Shown piece by piece: positions 1 to 8,782 of a stretch of 64,000 nucleotides of DNA. The position numbers and the translations under genes are program-made. How positions within the stretch are numbered: the stretch's first letter is position 1; the number at the start of each line of letters is the position of its first letter. A model generated the notes under the pieces. The model was given only the letters and a program-made list of their open reading frames with translations, ran no database searches and had not been told where the DNA came from. This DNA is from Thalassobaculum sp. OXR-137 (GTDB lineage: Bacteria > Pseudomonadota > Alphaproteobacteria > Thalassobaculales > Thalassobaculaceae), in assembly GCF_034377285.1 (NCBI RefSeq), contig NZ_CP139715.1, positions 5,395,748 through 5,459,747 of the forward strand, given 5' to 3'.

Positions 1-1
1 A

Positions 2-1315
2 CGGTTCCTCGGCACCATGGCGCTGTCCGAGCCGCAGGCCGGCTCCTCCCTGTCCGACGTGCGCACCACCGCCCGGCTGCGCGAGGACGGCACCTATGCC
101 ATCAAAGGATCCAAGATGTGGACCTCGGGCGGCGAGCACGAGATCTCCGAGAACATCGTCCACATGACGCTCGCCCGGATCGAGGGCGCACCGGCCGGGG
201 TGAAGGGGCTGAGCCTGTTCATCGTGCCGCGCTACCGGCTGGACGAGGCCGGCAAGGCCGCGGCGCCGAACGGGGTGCGGCTGATCGGGCTGAACCACAA
301 GATGGGCTATCGCGGCACGGTCAACACCGCGCTCAGCTTCGGCGAGGAGGACGACTGCATCGGCTGGATCGTCGGCGAGCCGAACAAGGGCCTGCTGCAG
401 ATGTTCCACATGATGAACGAGGCGCGCGTCGGCGTGGCCTTCGGCGCCATCATGCTGGCCTATCAGGGTTATCTGGAGAGCCTCGCCTATGCCCGCGAAC
501 GGCCCCAGGGCCGCCATCCGGGCGATAAGGATCCGACCACGCCGCAGCTTCCCCTGATCGAGCATGCCGACGTGAAGCGGATGCTGCTGCAGCAGAAGGC
601 GGTGGCCGAGGGTGGGCTGATGCTGGCGCTCGATCTGGCGCTGCGCATCGACCGCATGAACCACGACCCGGCCCCGGATATCCGCCGGCGCGAGGGCATG
701 CTGCTCGACTTCCTGACGCCGATCATCAAGGCCTGGTTCTCCGACCAGGCGCTGGTGGCGAACCACAACGCGATCCAGATCTTCGGCGGTTACGGCTATA
801 CCCGCGACTTCCCGGTCGAGCGGTTCTATCGCGACAACCGGCTGAACCCGATCCACGAGGGCACCAACGCGATCCAGGCGATCGACCTGCTGGGCCGCAA
901 GGCGTCGATCCATCACGGGGCCGCCTTCTCTGCCGTGATCCAGGAAATCGACGACGCGATCATCCAGGCCGCCGAAATCCCGGAAGCCGCCGAGATCCGA
1001 GACGCCACCCGCATCGCCCGCAACTGGCTGGTGGACACCACCCGCGAGCTGACCCAGGCCGCACCGGAGATCGGTCCGATCCACCTGCTGGCCAATGCCG
1101 AGGCGTATATGGATCTGGCCGGGCTGGCGGTGTTCGGCTGGATCTGGACCCGCCAGGCGGTGGCCGCCGCACGGGAGGGTGGCGACTTCGCCCAGGGCAA
1201 GCTCGCCGCCGCCCGCTACGTCGCCCGCTGGGAGCTGCCTAGGGCCGAACAGCGCGCCCGGCTGCTGCAATCTCTCGACGCCACGCTTGTCGATGTGCAA
1301 GAGAGCTGGTTCTAG
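2..1315 (+). CDS. Acyl-CoA dehydrogenase, C-terminal part (5' end outside window)
   Basis: FAD-dependent acyl-CoA dehydrogenase, oxidising acyl-CoA to the 2-enoyl-CoA. The frame is open from the first bases, reading FLGTMALSEPQAGSSLSDV, the family's flavin-binding strand, so the start lies upstream and about 437 residues are visible. Further on are the dehydrogenase C-terminal signatures IFGGYGYTRDFPVER and NPIHEGTNAIQAIDLLGRK, followed by about 130 extra residues. That extension fits the long ACAD subgroup that includes DmdC-type (3-methylmercaptopropionyl-CoA) enzymes, but the substrate cannot be fixed from sequence alone. A 3-hydroxyacyl-CoA dehydrogenase follows on the same strand, consistent with fatty-acid-type beta-oxidation. 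Confidence 0.9.
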   Translation, partial: RFLGTMALSEPQAGSSLSDVRTTARLREDGTYAIKGSKMWTSGGEHEISENIVHMTLARIEGAPAGVKGLSLFIVPRYRLDEAGKAAAPNGVRLIGLNHKMGYRGTVNTALSFGEEDDCIGWIVGEPNKGLLQMFHMMNEARVGVAFGAIMLAYQGYLESLAYARERPQGRHPGDKDPTTPQLPLIEHADVKRMLLQQKAVAEGGLMLALDLALRIDRMNHDPAPDIRRREGMLLDFLTPIIKAWFSDQALVANHNAIQIFGGYGYTRDFPVERFYRDNRLNPIHEGTNAIQAIDLLGRKASIHHGAAFSAVIQEIDDAIIQAAEIPEAAEIRDATRIARNWLVDTTRELTQAAPEIGPIHLLANAEAYMDLAGLAVFGWIWTRQAVAAAREGGDFAQGKLAAARYVARWELPRAEQRARLLQSLDATLVDVQESWF

Positions 1316-1410
1316 AGTGCGATCGGATCAGATCGGAACGGTCTGATCCGTGAATCGCCCTCTGACCTATTAACTTTAGAGCAAATGTGAATTTGCTCTA
1401 GGACATACAA
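1316..1410. repeat. Dispersed intergenic repeat, copy 1, with 9-bp inverted repeat
   Basis: The gap between the two dehydrogenase genes holds a 9-bp inverted repeat, TAGAGCAAA (1377-1385) and TTTGCTCTA (1392-1400). The preceding bases (about 1345-1385) resemble 7665-7715 in order and content: CTGA, CCGT, an AA/CG stretch, TCT, ACC, then G-GCAAAT. I read the two as diverged copies of one intergenic element. Copy 1 could also act as a terminator for the upstream gene. Confidence 0.5.
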
Positions 1411-1446
1411 GCGCTCAATAGCTCACCCGTTCTGGAGGACGATCCC

Positions 1447-2319
1447 ATGACCATCCAACGTCTCGGCGTATGCGGCGCCGGCATGATGGGTTCCGAAATC
1501 GCGCTGGTCTTCGCGCTCGCCGACGTCAAGGTCCGGCTGATGGACGCCAGCCAGGAGTACGTCGACAAGGCAATGGCCAAGCTGGAGAAGACGCTGGATT
1601 CCGGCATCGGCCGCGGCTTCTTCGCCGAGGAGGACAAGCCCCGGGCGCTAGCCAATATCGAGACCTTCACCGACGTGTCGACCTATGGCGACTGCGACCT
1701 GGTGATCGAGGCGATCACCGAGGATCAGGAAGCCAAGGGCGCGCTCTACAAGGAGCTCGACAAGGTCTGCAAGAAGGACGCGATCATCGCGTCGAACACC
1801 TCGTCGATCTCGATCTCGGTGCTGGCCTCCTACTTCTCCGAAGAGCGCCAGGGCAATTTCCTCGGCCTGCACTTCTTCTCCCCGGTCAGCCGGATGAAGC
1901 TCGTGGAAGTGATCAGCGGCATGGACAGCGATCCGGAGGTGGTGAAGCGCGCCACCGCCATGGTCGAGCTGCCGGGCAAGACCCCGATCCAGGTCAAGGA
2001 CGTGGTCGGCTTCGCGGTCAACCGCATCCTGTTCGCCATGTGGGACGAGGCGATCCGCCTGGTCGAGGAAGGGGCCGCCACCCCGGCCGATATCGACACC
2101 GGCTGCCGTCTCGGCCTCGGCCACCCGGTCGGCCCGTTCGAGCTGATGGACAACATCACCATCGACCTGACCCTGAAGGTCAGCCAGATCCTGGAAGACG
2201 CCTATGGCGACCGGATGCACACAAGGCCGACCATCAAGCAGCTCCACGCCGCCGGCCGCCTCGGCCGCCGCTACGGCCGCGGCTGGTACCGCTACCAGGA
2301 CGGCAAGCGGGTCGACTGA
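1447..2319 (+). CDS. 3-hydroxyacyl-CoA (3-hydroxybutyryl-CoA) dehydrogenase
   Basis: A 290-residue NAD(P)-dependent enzyme interconverting 3-hydroxyacyl-CoA and 3-oxoacyl-CoA. The N-terminal Rossmann motif GAGMMGSEIA is at about residues 9-18. The family motifs SNTSSISI and the catalytic-region sequence GLHFFSPVSRMKLVEV follow, then the C-terminal helical domain (DVVGFAVNRILFAMWDEA, GLGHPVGPFELMD). The length is normal for the HbdA/PaaH type. The start ATG has GGAGGA 8 bases upstream. The upstream acyl-CoA dehydrogenase suggests joint acyl-CoA catabolism, although an intergenic repeat separates the two genes. Confidence 0.93.
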   Translation: MTIQRLGVCGAGMMGSEIALVFALADVKVRLMDASQEYVDKAMAKLEKTLDSGIGRGFFAEEDKPRALANIETFTDVSTYGDCDLVIEAITEDQEAKGALYKELDKVCKKDAIIASNTSSISISVLASYFSEERQGNFLGLHFFSPVSRMKLVEVISGMDSDPEVVKRATAMVELPGKTPIQVKDVVGFAVNRILFAMWDEAIRLVEEGAATPADIDTGCRLGLGHPVGPFELMDNITIDLTLKVSQILEDAYGDRMHTRPTIKQLHAAGRLGRRYGRGWYRYQDGKRVD

Positions 2320-2376
2320 GCGCCCGCCGCTCGTCGTCTCTCCTCCCGGAGAGGGAACAGCGCATAAAAGATGCAT

Positions 2377-2398
2377 GGGAGGCGGAATCCCGCCTCCC
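2377..2398 (+). terminator. Terminator-like hairpin after the 3-hydroxyacyl-CoA dehydrogenase gene
   Basis: GGGAGGCGG (2377-2385) pairs with CCGCCTCCC (2390-2398) across a 4-base loop. It lies 58 bases after the stop codon and before hisZ. There is no strong T-run, so it is only a probable terminator. Confidence 0.45.
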
Positions 2399-2481
2399 CC
2401 GTTGCCCTGGCGGATCGTTTCCTTTAACAGAGGGCGCCACCTGACGGTGGAACTGAGACGACCCGAAGGTATCTGCGTCCC

Positions 2482-3642
2482 GTGACCGACGATCCCGTCC
2501 TGGATCTTGCCCAGACCGCCCTGCTTCCGGCGGGCTTTCGTGACATCCTCGCCCCGAACGCGGCCAACGAGGCCCGGCTGATCGACCGCATGATGTCGAC
2601 GGCGATCGGCCACGGCTACCTGCGGGTCAAGCCGCCGCTGATCGAATTCGAGACCAGCCTGCTCCAGGGTCCGGGTGCCGCCACCGCCGAGCGCGTGTTC
2701 CGGCTGATGGACCCGATCTCCCAGCGCATGATGGGCCTGCGCGCCGACATGACGGCGCAGGCGGCCCGCATCGCCACCACCCGGCTGAAGAACGCCCCGC
2801 GCCCCGTGCGGCTCTGCTACGCCGGCGAGGTGCTGCGCACCACCGCCAACCAGCTCAACCCCGAGCGCGAGGTCGTGCAGGTCGGTGCCGAGCTGATCGG
2901 CAGCCCGACCGCCGAGGCCGATGCCGAGATCATCCTGGTGGCGATCGAGGCCCTGCGCGCCGTCGGCGTGGAGCGCATCTCCCTCGACCTGATGGTGCCG
3001 ACCCTGGTGCCGTCTGTGCTCGCCAAGCTCGGCCTGCCGGCCAAGGACCTGTCGGCCCTGCGCCAGGCGATCGACCGCAAGGACGTGGCCGCGGTGGAAG
3101 ACCTGGCCGGCGACAGCGCCCCGGTGCTGGTCGGCCTGCTGGAGGCCGCCGGACCGCGCACCGAGGCGATGCAGGCTCTGGCCAGGCTCGATCTGCCGGC
3201 CGACGCCCGCGAAGCCCTGGACCGGCTGACAGACGTGGTCGAGCTGGTGGTCGCCGTCCTGCCCGACCTGTCGATCACCCTGGATCCGGCCGAGAACCGC
3301 GGATTCGAGTATCACACCGGCATCGCCTTCAGCCTGTTCGCCCGCGGCGTGCGCGCCGAGATGGGCCGCGGCGGGCGCTACCGGCCGAACCATGATCCGA
3401 AGGGCACGGCCACCGGCTTCACCCTGTATCTCGAGCGCGTGCTCCAGGCCCTGCCCGATCCGAAACGCCCGCAGACGGTCTTCGTCCCGCACGGCACGCC
3501 GCGCGATCAGGCGGCGGCCCTTCGCGCCGAGGGCCGGATCACGGTGGCCGGCCTGTCGCCGGTGGACGATGCCGAGGCGGAAGCCCGGCGCATGGGCTGC
3601 AGTTTCATTCTCCGCGACGGCCAGGTGGCCGCGCTGAACTGA
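2482..3642 (+). CDS. hisZ: ATP phosphoribosyltransferase regulatory subunit HisZ
   Basis: A 386-residue class II histidyl-tRNA-synthetase paralogue that activates the short form of HisG in the first step of histidine synthesis. The N-terminus LLPAGFRDILAP is typical of HisZ/HisS, and motif 2-like and later regions (VCYAGEVLR-type RLCYAGEVLRT, FEYHTGIAFSLFARG, GRGGRYR) match. The anticodon-binding domain of HisRS is reduced, as usual for HisZ. The start is GTG. The matching short HisG lies about 35 kb away in this window (37539-38201), so the complex is encoded at two loci. purA follows 39 bases downstream, probably in the same transcript. Confidence 0.93.
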   Translation: MTDDPVLDLAQTALLPAGFRDILAPNAANEARLIDRMMSTAIGHGYLRVKPPLIEFETSLLQGPGAATAERVFRLMDPISQRMMGLRADMTAQAARIATTRLKNAPRPVRLCYAGEVLRTTANQLNPEREVVQVGAELIGSPTAEADAEIILVAIEALRAVGVERISLDLMVPTLVPSVLAKLGLPAKDLSALRQAIDRKDVAAVEDLAGDSAPVLVGLLEAAGPRTEAMQALARLDLPADAREALDRLTDVVELVVAVLPDLSITLDPAENRGFEYHTGIAFSLFARGVRAEMGRGGRYRPNHDPKGTATGFTLYLERVLQALPDPKRPQTVFVPHGTPRDQAAALRAEGRITVAGLSPVDDAEAEARRMGCSFILRDGQVAALN

Positions 3643-3681
3643 CTTGGGGCCGCACAGGCCCGGAAGACTGAGGACAACGGT

Positions 3682-4974
3682 ATGAGCAATGTCGCGGTGA
3701 TCGGCGCCCAGTGGGGCGACGAGGGCAAAGGCAAGATCGTCGACTGGCTGTCGGAGCGTGCCGACGTGGTCGTGCGGTTCCAGGGCGGCCATAACGCCGG
3801 CCATACCCTGGTCATCGGCAACCAGACCTTCAAGCTGAGCCTCCTGCCCTCCGGCGTGGTCCGCAAGGGCAAGCTGTCGGTGATCGGCAACGGCGTGGTG
3901 GTCGATCCCTGGGCCTTCGTGGCCGAGAAGCAGCGGATCGAGGAACAGGGCATCGTCCTGACCCCCGACGATCTCCAGGTTTCCGAGGTCGCCGCCCTGA
4001 TCCTGCCGGTGCACCGGATGCTCGACCAGGCCCGCGAGAGCGCGCGCGGCGACAAGAAGATCGGCACCACCGGCCGCGGCATCGGCCCGGCCTACGAGGA
4101 CAAGGTCGGCCGCCGGGCGATCCGCGTCGGCGACCTGGCCGAACCGGAGACCGTGAAGGCGAAGGCCGCCTATCTCGCCGAGCACCACAACGCCTATCTG
4201 CGCGGCCTCGGCCAGCCGGAGATCGACGCGGACGCGCTGGTCGCCGAGCTCATGGACATCGCGCCGCAGATCCTGCCCTATGCCTGCCGCGTCTCCGAGC
4301 GGCTGGACGCCGCGCGGCGCGCCGGCAAACGGATCCTGTTCGAGGGTGCGCAGGCGGTGATGCTGGACGTCGACCACGGCACCTATCCGTTCGTCACCTC
4401 CTCGAACACCGTCGCCGGTCAGGCCGCCACCGGCTCGGGCATCGGCCCGACCTCCATCGGCACCGTGCTGGGCATCGCCAAGGCCTACACGACCCGCGTC
4501 GGCGAAGGTCCGTTCCCGACCGAGCTGACCGACGAGATCGGCAAGCTCCTGGGCGAGCGCGGCAAGGAGTTTGGCGTCGTCACCGGCCGTCCGCGCCGCT
4601 GCGGCTGGTTCGACGCCGTCATGGTCCGCCAGGCGGTGCGCACCGGCGGCATCACCGGCATCGCGCTGACCAAGCTCGACGTGCTGGACGGGCTGGAGGA
4701 ACTGAAGGTCTGCGTCGGCTACAAGCTGGACGGCGAGACCATCGACTACTTCCCCGCCGGCATGGGCGCCCAGCAGCGGGTCGAGCCGGTGTTCGAGACC
4801 ATCGAGGGCTGGACCGAGAGCACCAAGGGCGCGCGCTCCTGGGGCCAGCTTCCGGCCCCGGCGATCAAGTATATCCGCCGGATCGAGGAGCTGATCGGCG
4901 CGCCGGTCACCCTGCTGTCGACCTCGCCGGAGCGCGAGGACACGATCCTCATGGAAGATCCGTTCGCCGACTGA
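3682..4974 (+). CDS. purA: Adenylosuccinate synthase
   Basis: A 430-residue GTP-dependent enzyme joining IMP and aspartate to adenylosuccinate, the first committed step to AMP. The N-terminus [21 protein letters not shown] contains the GTP-binding loop with the catalytic Asp (GDEGKGK) at about residues 12-18. Other signatures are [46 protein letters not shown] and the C-terminal [13 protein letters not shown]. The length is standard. The gene follows hisZ closely on the same strand. Confidence 0.97.
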   Translation: MSNVAVIGAQWGDEGKGKIVDWLSERADVVVRFQGGHNAGHTLVIGNQTFKLSLLPSGVVRKGKLSVIGNGVVVDPWAFVAEKQRIEEQGIVLTPDDLQVSEVAALILPVHRMLDQARESARGDKKIGTTGRGIGPAYEDKVGRRAIRVGDLAEPETVKAKAAYLAEHHNAYLRGLGQPEIDADALVAELMDIAPQILPYACRVSERLDAARRAGKRILFEGAQAVMLDVDHGTYPFVTSSNTVAGQAATGSGIGPTSIGTVLGIAKAYTTRVGEGPFPTELTDEIGKLLGERGKEFGVVTGRPRRCGWFDAVMVRQAVRTGGITGIALTKLDVLDGLEELKVCVGYKLDGETIDYFPAGMGAQQRVEPVFETIEGWTESTKGARSWGQLPAPAIKYIRRIEELIGAPVTLLSTSPEREDTILMEDPFAD

Positions 4975-5077
4975 TCTTAACCACGCAACAGGCGGCCGGT
5001 GCAGGCCTTCGACCTCGCCGAACCGCGTGCTAGACTTCGGCCGCGCAGCCTGATTCGCGCGGCTGGAGGAGCCTGAC

Positions 5078-7078
5078 GTGGCGGAGCCAATCGTCCTCAG
5101 GGAACGGATCGAGATCGACGCCGATCGCCCGCTCCCTGAGTTCAACATCCAGAACGCGGCCGCCTATGCCGCGAGAGCCCGGCGGGAAAGCCAGGGCGAG
5201 CTCATCGCCTATGCCTGCGACCCGCGGATCCCGCATCGGCACGACGATCTGGAGACGATGCGGGGTTTCGTCACCAACGGGCTGATCCGCTTCGTCGAAT
5301 GGGGCGTGGTCACCTGGCGTCCGCTCAACCGGCGGCTGGCGACGGTGGTCTACGAGAAGCCGCTGGGCGGCCGTATCGCGTCGAAGGTCTCCGACACGAT
5401 CCAGCCGATGAGCGACGACGTCATCACCCGCAACTTCCTGACCCCCGCCATGGGGGTGCTGCGCGACATGTCGGCGCGCGGCGTGCCGCATCGGGCGATC
5501 CGCCCGGACAACCTGTTCTATTCCGACAGCGCCAAGCGGCACATCATCCTGGGCGACGCGTTCACCGCACCGCCGGGCCTCAACAACCCGGTCTTCTGCG
5601 AGACCCTGGAACAGGGCATGGCCGATCCGGAGGCGCGCGGCCGCGGCGGCGTCAGCGACGACCTCTACGCCATCGGCGTCTGCGTCATCTTCCTGCTGCT
5701 CGGCCGCAATCCGGTCCACGAGTGGTCGCCGACGGAGATCATCGAGCGGAAGATCGCGATCAGCTCCTATGCGGCGCTGACTGCCGGCCACCGCATCCAG
5801 ATGAACATGGTCGAGCTGCTGCGCGGCCTGCTGGCCGACGACCCGAAGGACCGCTGGTCGGTACGCGAGGTCGAGCTGTGGATCGGCGGGCGGCGCCTGA
5901 CCCCGAAGCAGGCCAAGCTGCCGCCGAAGGCCGCGCGGCCGATCACCATCGCCGGTCGCGACCACGACAACGTGCGGTCGGTGGCGGAGGCGCTGGGCCG
6001 CAACTGGATGGTCGCCGGCGACGTGGTCCGCGGCCAGGATTTCGACAACTGGATCCGCCGCAGCCTGACCGACGAACGGGTCACCGACGCGATCACCAAG
6101 ACGCTCGGCAGCCAGCAGATCCTGGCGAAGACGCCGGATTCGGAAAACCCCCGCCTGGTCACCCGCGCCTGCATGGCGCTCGATGCCAACGCCCCGCTGC
6201 GGCACAAGGGATTCAGCGCCCACGTGGACGGTGTCGGCACGGCGCTCGCCATCGGTTTCGACCGCGAGGACATCCGCCAGAAGGTCGCCGACTTCATCAA
6301 CGGCAAGTTCATCGGCGCCTGGATGTCGCTGCAGACCCGCAGCCGCTCCGACCTGGCCGAGATCTACGGCCTCTTCGACAAGCTGCCGGTCCCCCTGAGC
6401 ATGGTCGGCGTCGGCTATGGGATCGAGCGGGTTCTGTACGAGCTCAACAAGAACCTGCACTGCCAGTCGCCGCTGATCGAGCCGTTCTTCGTGACCACGA
6501 TCGACCGCCTGGTGCCCGCCCTGGAGGGCGCGTCCAAAGGGCGGGACCGCCCGCGCACGCCGGTCGACCGGCATATCGCCGCCTTCGCCGCCGCGCGCAC
6601 CACCGACGTGGACGAGCGGCATCTTCGGGCGCTGTCGAACAACACCCCCGGGGGCACCGACCACATCCTGGCCGCCCTGTCCCTGCTCGCCCGGATCCAA
6701 GCGATGGCCAAGAACGGTCCGGCGCCGACCTTGGCGGCCTGGTTCGCCGAGCTGATGGAGCCGGCAGTCAACAGCTTCCACAACCTGAAGCAGCGCAAGG
6801 CGATCGAGGCCAATGTCGCCCGCGCCGCCGAGACCGGGATGCTGTTGGAACTGCAGGCCATCTACGCCGATCAGAAGGCGATCCAGCGCGACCAGCACGG
6901 CTATGCCCAGGCACAGCAGGAACACCGCTACTGCGGCGCGCAGATCGAGCAGCTCTCCCTGGAGCTGAACAACCGGGAGCACATGGCCTCCGAGCTCGGC
7001 GAGCAGGTGGCGGCCGTCACCTCCGGCGTGGTCGGCAGCCTGGGCTCCACGGCCATCATCGTCATGTACATGTTCTAA
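5078..7078 (+). CDS. Protein-kinase-like protein lacking the catalytic Asp (probable pseudokinase)
   Basis: A 666-residue protein with a GTG start preceded by GGAGGAG. The first ~280 residues resemble a Ser/Thr kinase fold: the catalytic-loop position reads HRAIRPDNLFY where active kinases have HRDxKPxN, and the metal-binding DFG position reads GDAF. A GVSDDLYAIGVCVIFLLLGRNP stretch matches kinase helix F. With Ala in place of the catalytic Asp, phosphotransfer is unlikely by the usual mechanism. The middle and C-terminal parts are unrecognised and end in a short hydrophobic segment (STAIIVMYMF), which suggests membrane attachment. A small membrane protein follows 40 bases downstream and may be a partner. 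The function is unknown. Confidence 0.75.
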   Translation: MAEPIVLRERIEIDADRPLPEFNIQNAAAYAARARRESQGELIAYACDPRIPHRHDDLETMRGFVTNGLIRFVEWGVVTWRPLNRRLATVVYEKPLGGRIASKVSDTIQPMSDDVITRNFLTPAMGVLRDMSARGVPHRAIRPDNLFYSDSAKRHIILGDAFTAPPGLNNPVFCETLEQGMADPEARGRGGVSDDLYAIGVCVIFLLLGRNPVHEWSPTEIIERKIAISSYAALTAGHRIQMNMVELLRGLLADDPKDRWSVREVELWIGGRRLTPKQAKLPPKAARPITIAGRDHDNVRSVAEALGRNWMVAGDVVRGQDFDNWIRRSLTDERVTDAITKTLGSQQILAKTPDSENPRLVTRACMALDANAPLRHKGFSAHVDGVGTALAIGFDREDIRQKVADFINGKFIGAWMSLQTRSRSDLAEIYGLFDKLPVPLSMVGVGYGIERVLYELNKNLHCQSPLIEPFFVTTIDRLVPALEGASKGRDRPRTPVDRHIAAFAAARTTDVDERHLRALSNNTPGGTDHILAALSLLARIQAMAKNGPAPTLAAWFAELMEPAVNSFHNLKQRKAIEANVARAAETGMLLELQAIYADQKAIQRDQHGYAQAQQEHRYCGAQIEQLSLELNNREHMASELGEQVAAVTSGVVGSLGSTAIIVMYMF

Positions 7079-7118
7079 CCTGCCCGACTTTCCGCTGACC
7101 CAGGACCCCTAGCCCGCA

Positions 7119-7622
7119 ATGAGCGCAAACGCCGCCAGTTCCGCCGCAACCCGGACGATCATGGTCGTCATCGTCGCCGTCGGTGCGGTGCTGTTCCTTC
7201 CGTCGATGATGCTGGTGGTGGTCGGGATGATCCCGACCATGGCCGCGATGCTGACGGACCGGCGCCGGGAGAAATACGCCACGCTCTGCGTCGGCTGCAT
7301 GAACTTCACGGGCGTCCTGCCGTTCATGGTCGAGCTGTGGACCCGGGACCACAGCTACGAGCATGCCTTCTCCATCATGGCCTCGCCCTTCACCTGGCTG
7401 GTCATGTTCGGGGCGGCGGCGATCGGCTGGGCGATCTATTTCGTGGCGCCGGGGATCGTCGGCATGTTCATCGCCATGCGCGCCGACCAGCGGATGCAGC
7501 GATTGCGGCGGCGTCAGCGCGATCTGGTGGAGGAATGGGGTCCCGGCGTGGCGGGCAGCAACGACAAGGACGAAGAGGAGGCCGGCAAGAAGGCCGGCCG
7601 CCGGGCGGGCGGGCGCGAGTAG
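7119..7622 (+). CDS. Small membrane protein of unknown function
   Basis: A 167-residue protein with two hydrophobic stretches near the N-terminus (about residues 12-42, MVVIVAVGAVLFLPSMMLVV and on), a central loop containing CVGCMN, and a further hydrophobic hairpin (FTWLVMFGAAAIGWAIYFVAPGIVGMF). The cytoplasmic tail is strongly charged (RADQRMQRLRRRQRDLVEEW, then DKDEEE and KKAGRRAGGRE). It lies 40 bases after the kinase-like gene on the same strand, suggesting co-transcription and joint action at the inner membrane. I do not recognise the family. Confidence 0.7.
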   Translation: MSANAASSAATRTIMVVIVAVGAVLFLPSMMLVVVGMIPTMAAMLTDRRREKYATLCVGCMNFTGVLPFMVELWTRDHSYEHAFSIMASPFTWLVMFGAAAIGWAIYFVAPGIVGMFIAMRADQRMQRLRRRQRDLVEEWGPGVAGSNDKDEEEAGKKAGRRAGGRE

Positions 7623-7654
7623 GAGCCCTGCCGCGCCCGCCTTGGAACACGATC

Positions 7655-7755
7655 GGTCCAGATCGACTCGACCTGAACCGTAAAGCGTCGTCTAACCCTT
7701 TCAAGATAGGGCAAATTCACACGATCGGATGTTTCCATCTGATCGTGATGTGCTC
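7655..7755. repeat. Dispersed intergenic repeat, copy 2
   Basis: This sequence lies between the convergent membrane-protein gene and rpoH. It shares the order of short blocks seen at 1345-1385 and ends in an imperfect inverted repeat, ACGATCGGATG (7721-7731) and CATCTGATCGT (7736-7746), pairing at 10 of 11 positions. It probably also serves as a terminator between the two convergent genes. Confidence 0.5.
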
Positions 7756-7762
7756 CGGGGCT

Positions 7763-8662
7763 TCAGACGCGCTCCTGCAGGAGCTTCTGTTCCATCGCCG
7801 CGTTCTTGATCGACTTCTGCAGCTTCTCGAAGGCCCGCACCTCGATCTGGCGGACCCGCTCGCGGCTGATGCCGTATTCCTGGCTCAGATCCTCCAGGGT
7901 GGTCGGATCGTCGCGCAGCCGACGCTCGGTCAGAATATGCCGCTCGCGGTCGTTCAGGGTCTCCATGGCGGAATTGAGAAGCAGGCGGCGCTTCTGCAGT
8001 TCCTCGTCCTCGGCCAGACGGGTCTCCTGGCTGACCTGGTCGTCGTCGACCAGCCAATCCTGCCATTCGCCCTCGCCGTCGATGCGCAGCGGCGCGTTCA
8101 GGGAATGGTCGGGGCTCGCCAGACGGCGGTTCATCGAGATGACGTCCGCCTCGGTCACGTCCAGACGCTCGGCGATGGCGGTGACCTTGTCGGGGGAGAG
8201 GTCGCCGTCCTCGATGGCCTGCATCTGGCCCTTGAGCTTGCGCAGGTTGAAGAACAGCTTCTTCTGGGCCGCGGTGGTGCCCATCTTCACCAGCGACCAG
8301 GAGTGCAGGATGTATTCCTGGATGGAAGCGCGGATCCACCACATGGCATAGGTGGCCAGACGGAAGCCGCGCTCCGGATCGAAGCGCTTTACCGCCTGCA
8401 TCATGCCGACATTGCCCTCGGAGATCAGCTCGGCGACCGGCAGGCCGTAGCCGCGATAGCCCATGGCGATCTTGGCCACAAGACGCAGGTGGCTGGTGAC
8501 CAGCTTGTGGGCCGCGTCGGTGTCGCCCTGCTCGCGCCAGTTCTTGGCGAGGATGTACTCCTCCTCCGGCTCGAGCATGGGAAACTTGCGGATCTCCTGG
8601 AGATACCGCGACAGATTGCCTTCGACGCTGATGGTGGGCAGTGTATTGCCGCTCGACGCCAT
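7763..8662 (-). CDS. rpoH: RNA polymerase sigma-32 (heat-shock sigma factor)
   Basis: A 299-residue group 3 sigma factor directing RNA polymerase to heat-shock promoters. Region 2 contains NVGMMQAVKRFDPERGFRLATYAMWWIRASIQEYIL, and just after it comes the RpoH-specific box (TAAQKKLFFNLRKLK) that distinguishes RpoH from RpoD. Region 4 ends with a helix-turn-helix (EDLSQEYGISRERVRQIEVRAFEKL). It lies directly downstream of rluD on the same strand, an arrangement common in Alphaproteobacteria. A GC-rich hairpin stands 52-75 bases before the start codon. Confidence 0.96.
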   Translation of the reverse strand: MASSGNTLPTISVEGNLSRYLQEIRKFPMLEPEEEYILAKNWREQGDTDAAHKLVTSHLRLVAKIAMGYRGYGLPVAELISEGNVGMMQAVKRFDPERGFRLATYAMWWIRASIQEYILHSWSLVKMGTTAAQKKLFFNLRKLKGQMQAIEDGDLSPDKVTAIAERLDVTEADVISMNRRLASPDHSLNAPLRIDGEGEWQDWLVDDDQVSQETRLAEDEELQKRRLLLNSAMETLNDRERHILTERRLRDDPTTLEDLSQEYGISRERVRQIEVRAFEKLQKSIKNAAMEQKLLQERV

Positions 8663-8713
8663 GCGGTGTCCTTCTGGTTCGCTCTTCTAGTCCAAGTCGC
8701 TTTTTAGAAAGCC

Positions 8714-8737
8714 GCGGGCACGAGGGCTCGTTCCCGC
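8714..8737 (-). promoter_or_regulatory. GC-rich inverted repeat between rluD and rpoH
   Basis: On the minus strand GCGGGAACGAG faces CTCGTGCCCGC: ten pairs with one internal mismatch and a minimal loop. It sits after the rluD stop and 52-75 bases before the rpoH ATG. It may be the rluD terminator or a 5' leader structure of rpoH mRNA. The sequence alone does not decide between these. Confidence 0.4.
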
Positions 8738-8782
8738 AGACGCTATATTTAGGGTTCCAGATGGCAATTTGAAGGCAAAGCG

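Noticed and set aside
1648..5148. Very long minus-strand open frame opposite the dehydrogenase, hisZ and purA genes
   Set aside because: Antisense shadow of well-recognised genes in GC-rich DNA; low-complexity Gly/Arg/Asp/His-rich translation with no domain.
5030..6982. Long minus-strand open frame opposite the kinase-like gene
   Set aside because: Antisense shadow; same low-complexity composition, no ribosome site, and the plus strand has clear fold signatures.
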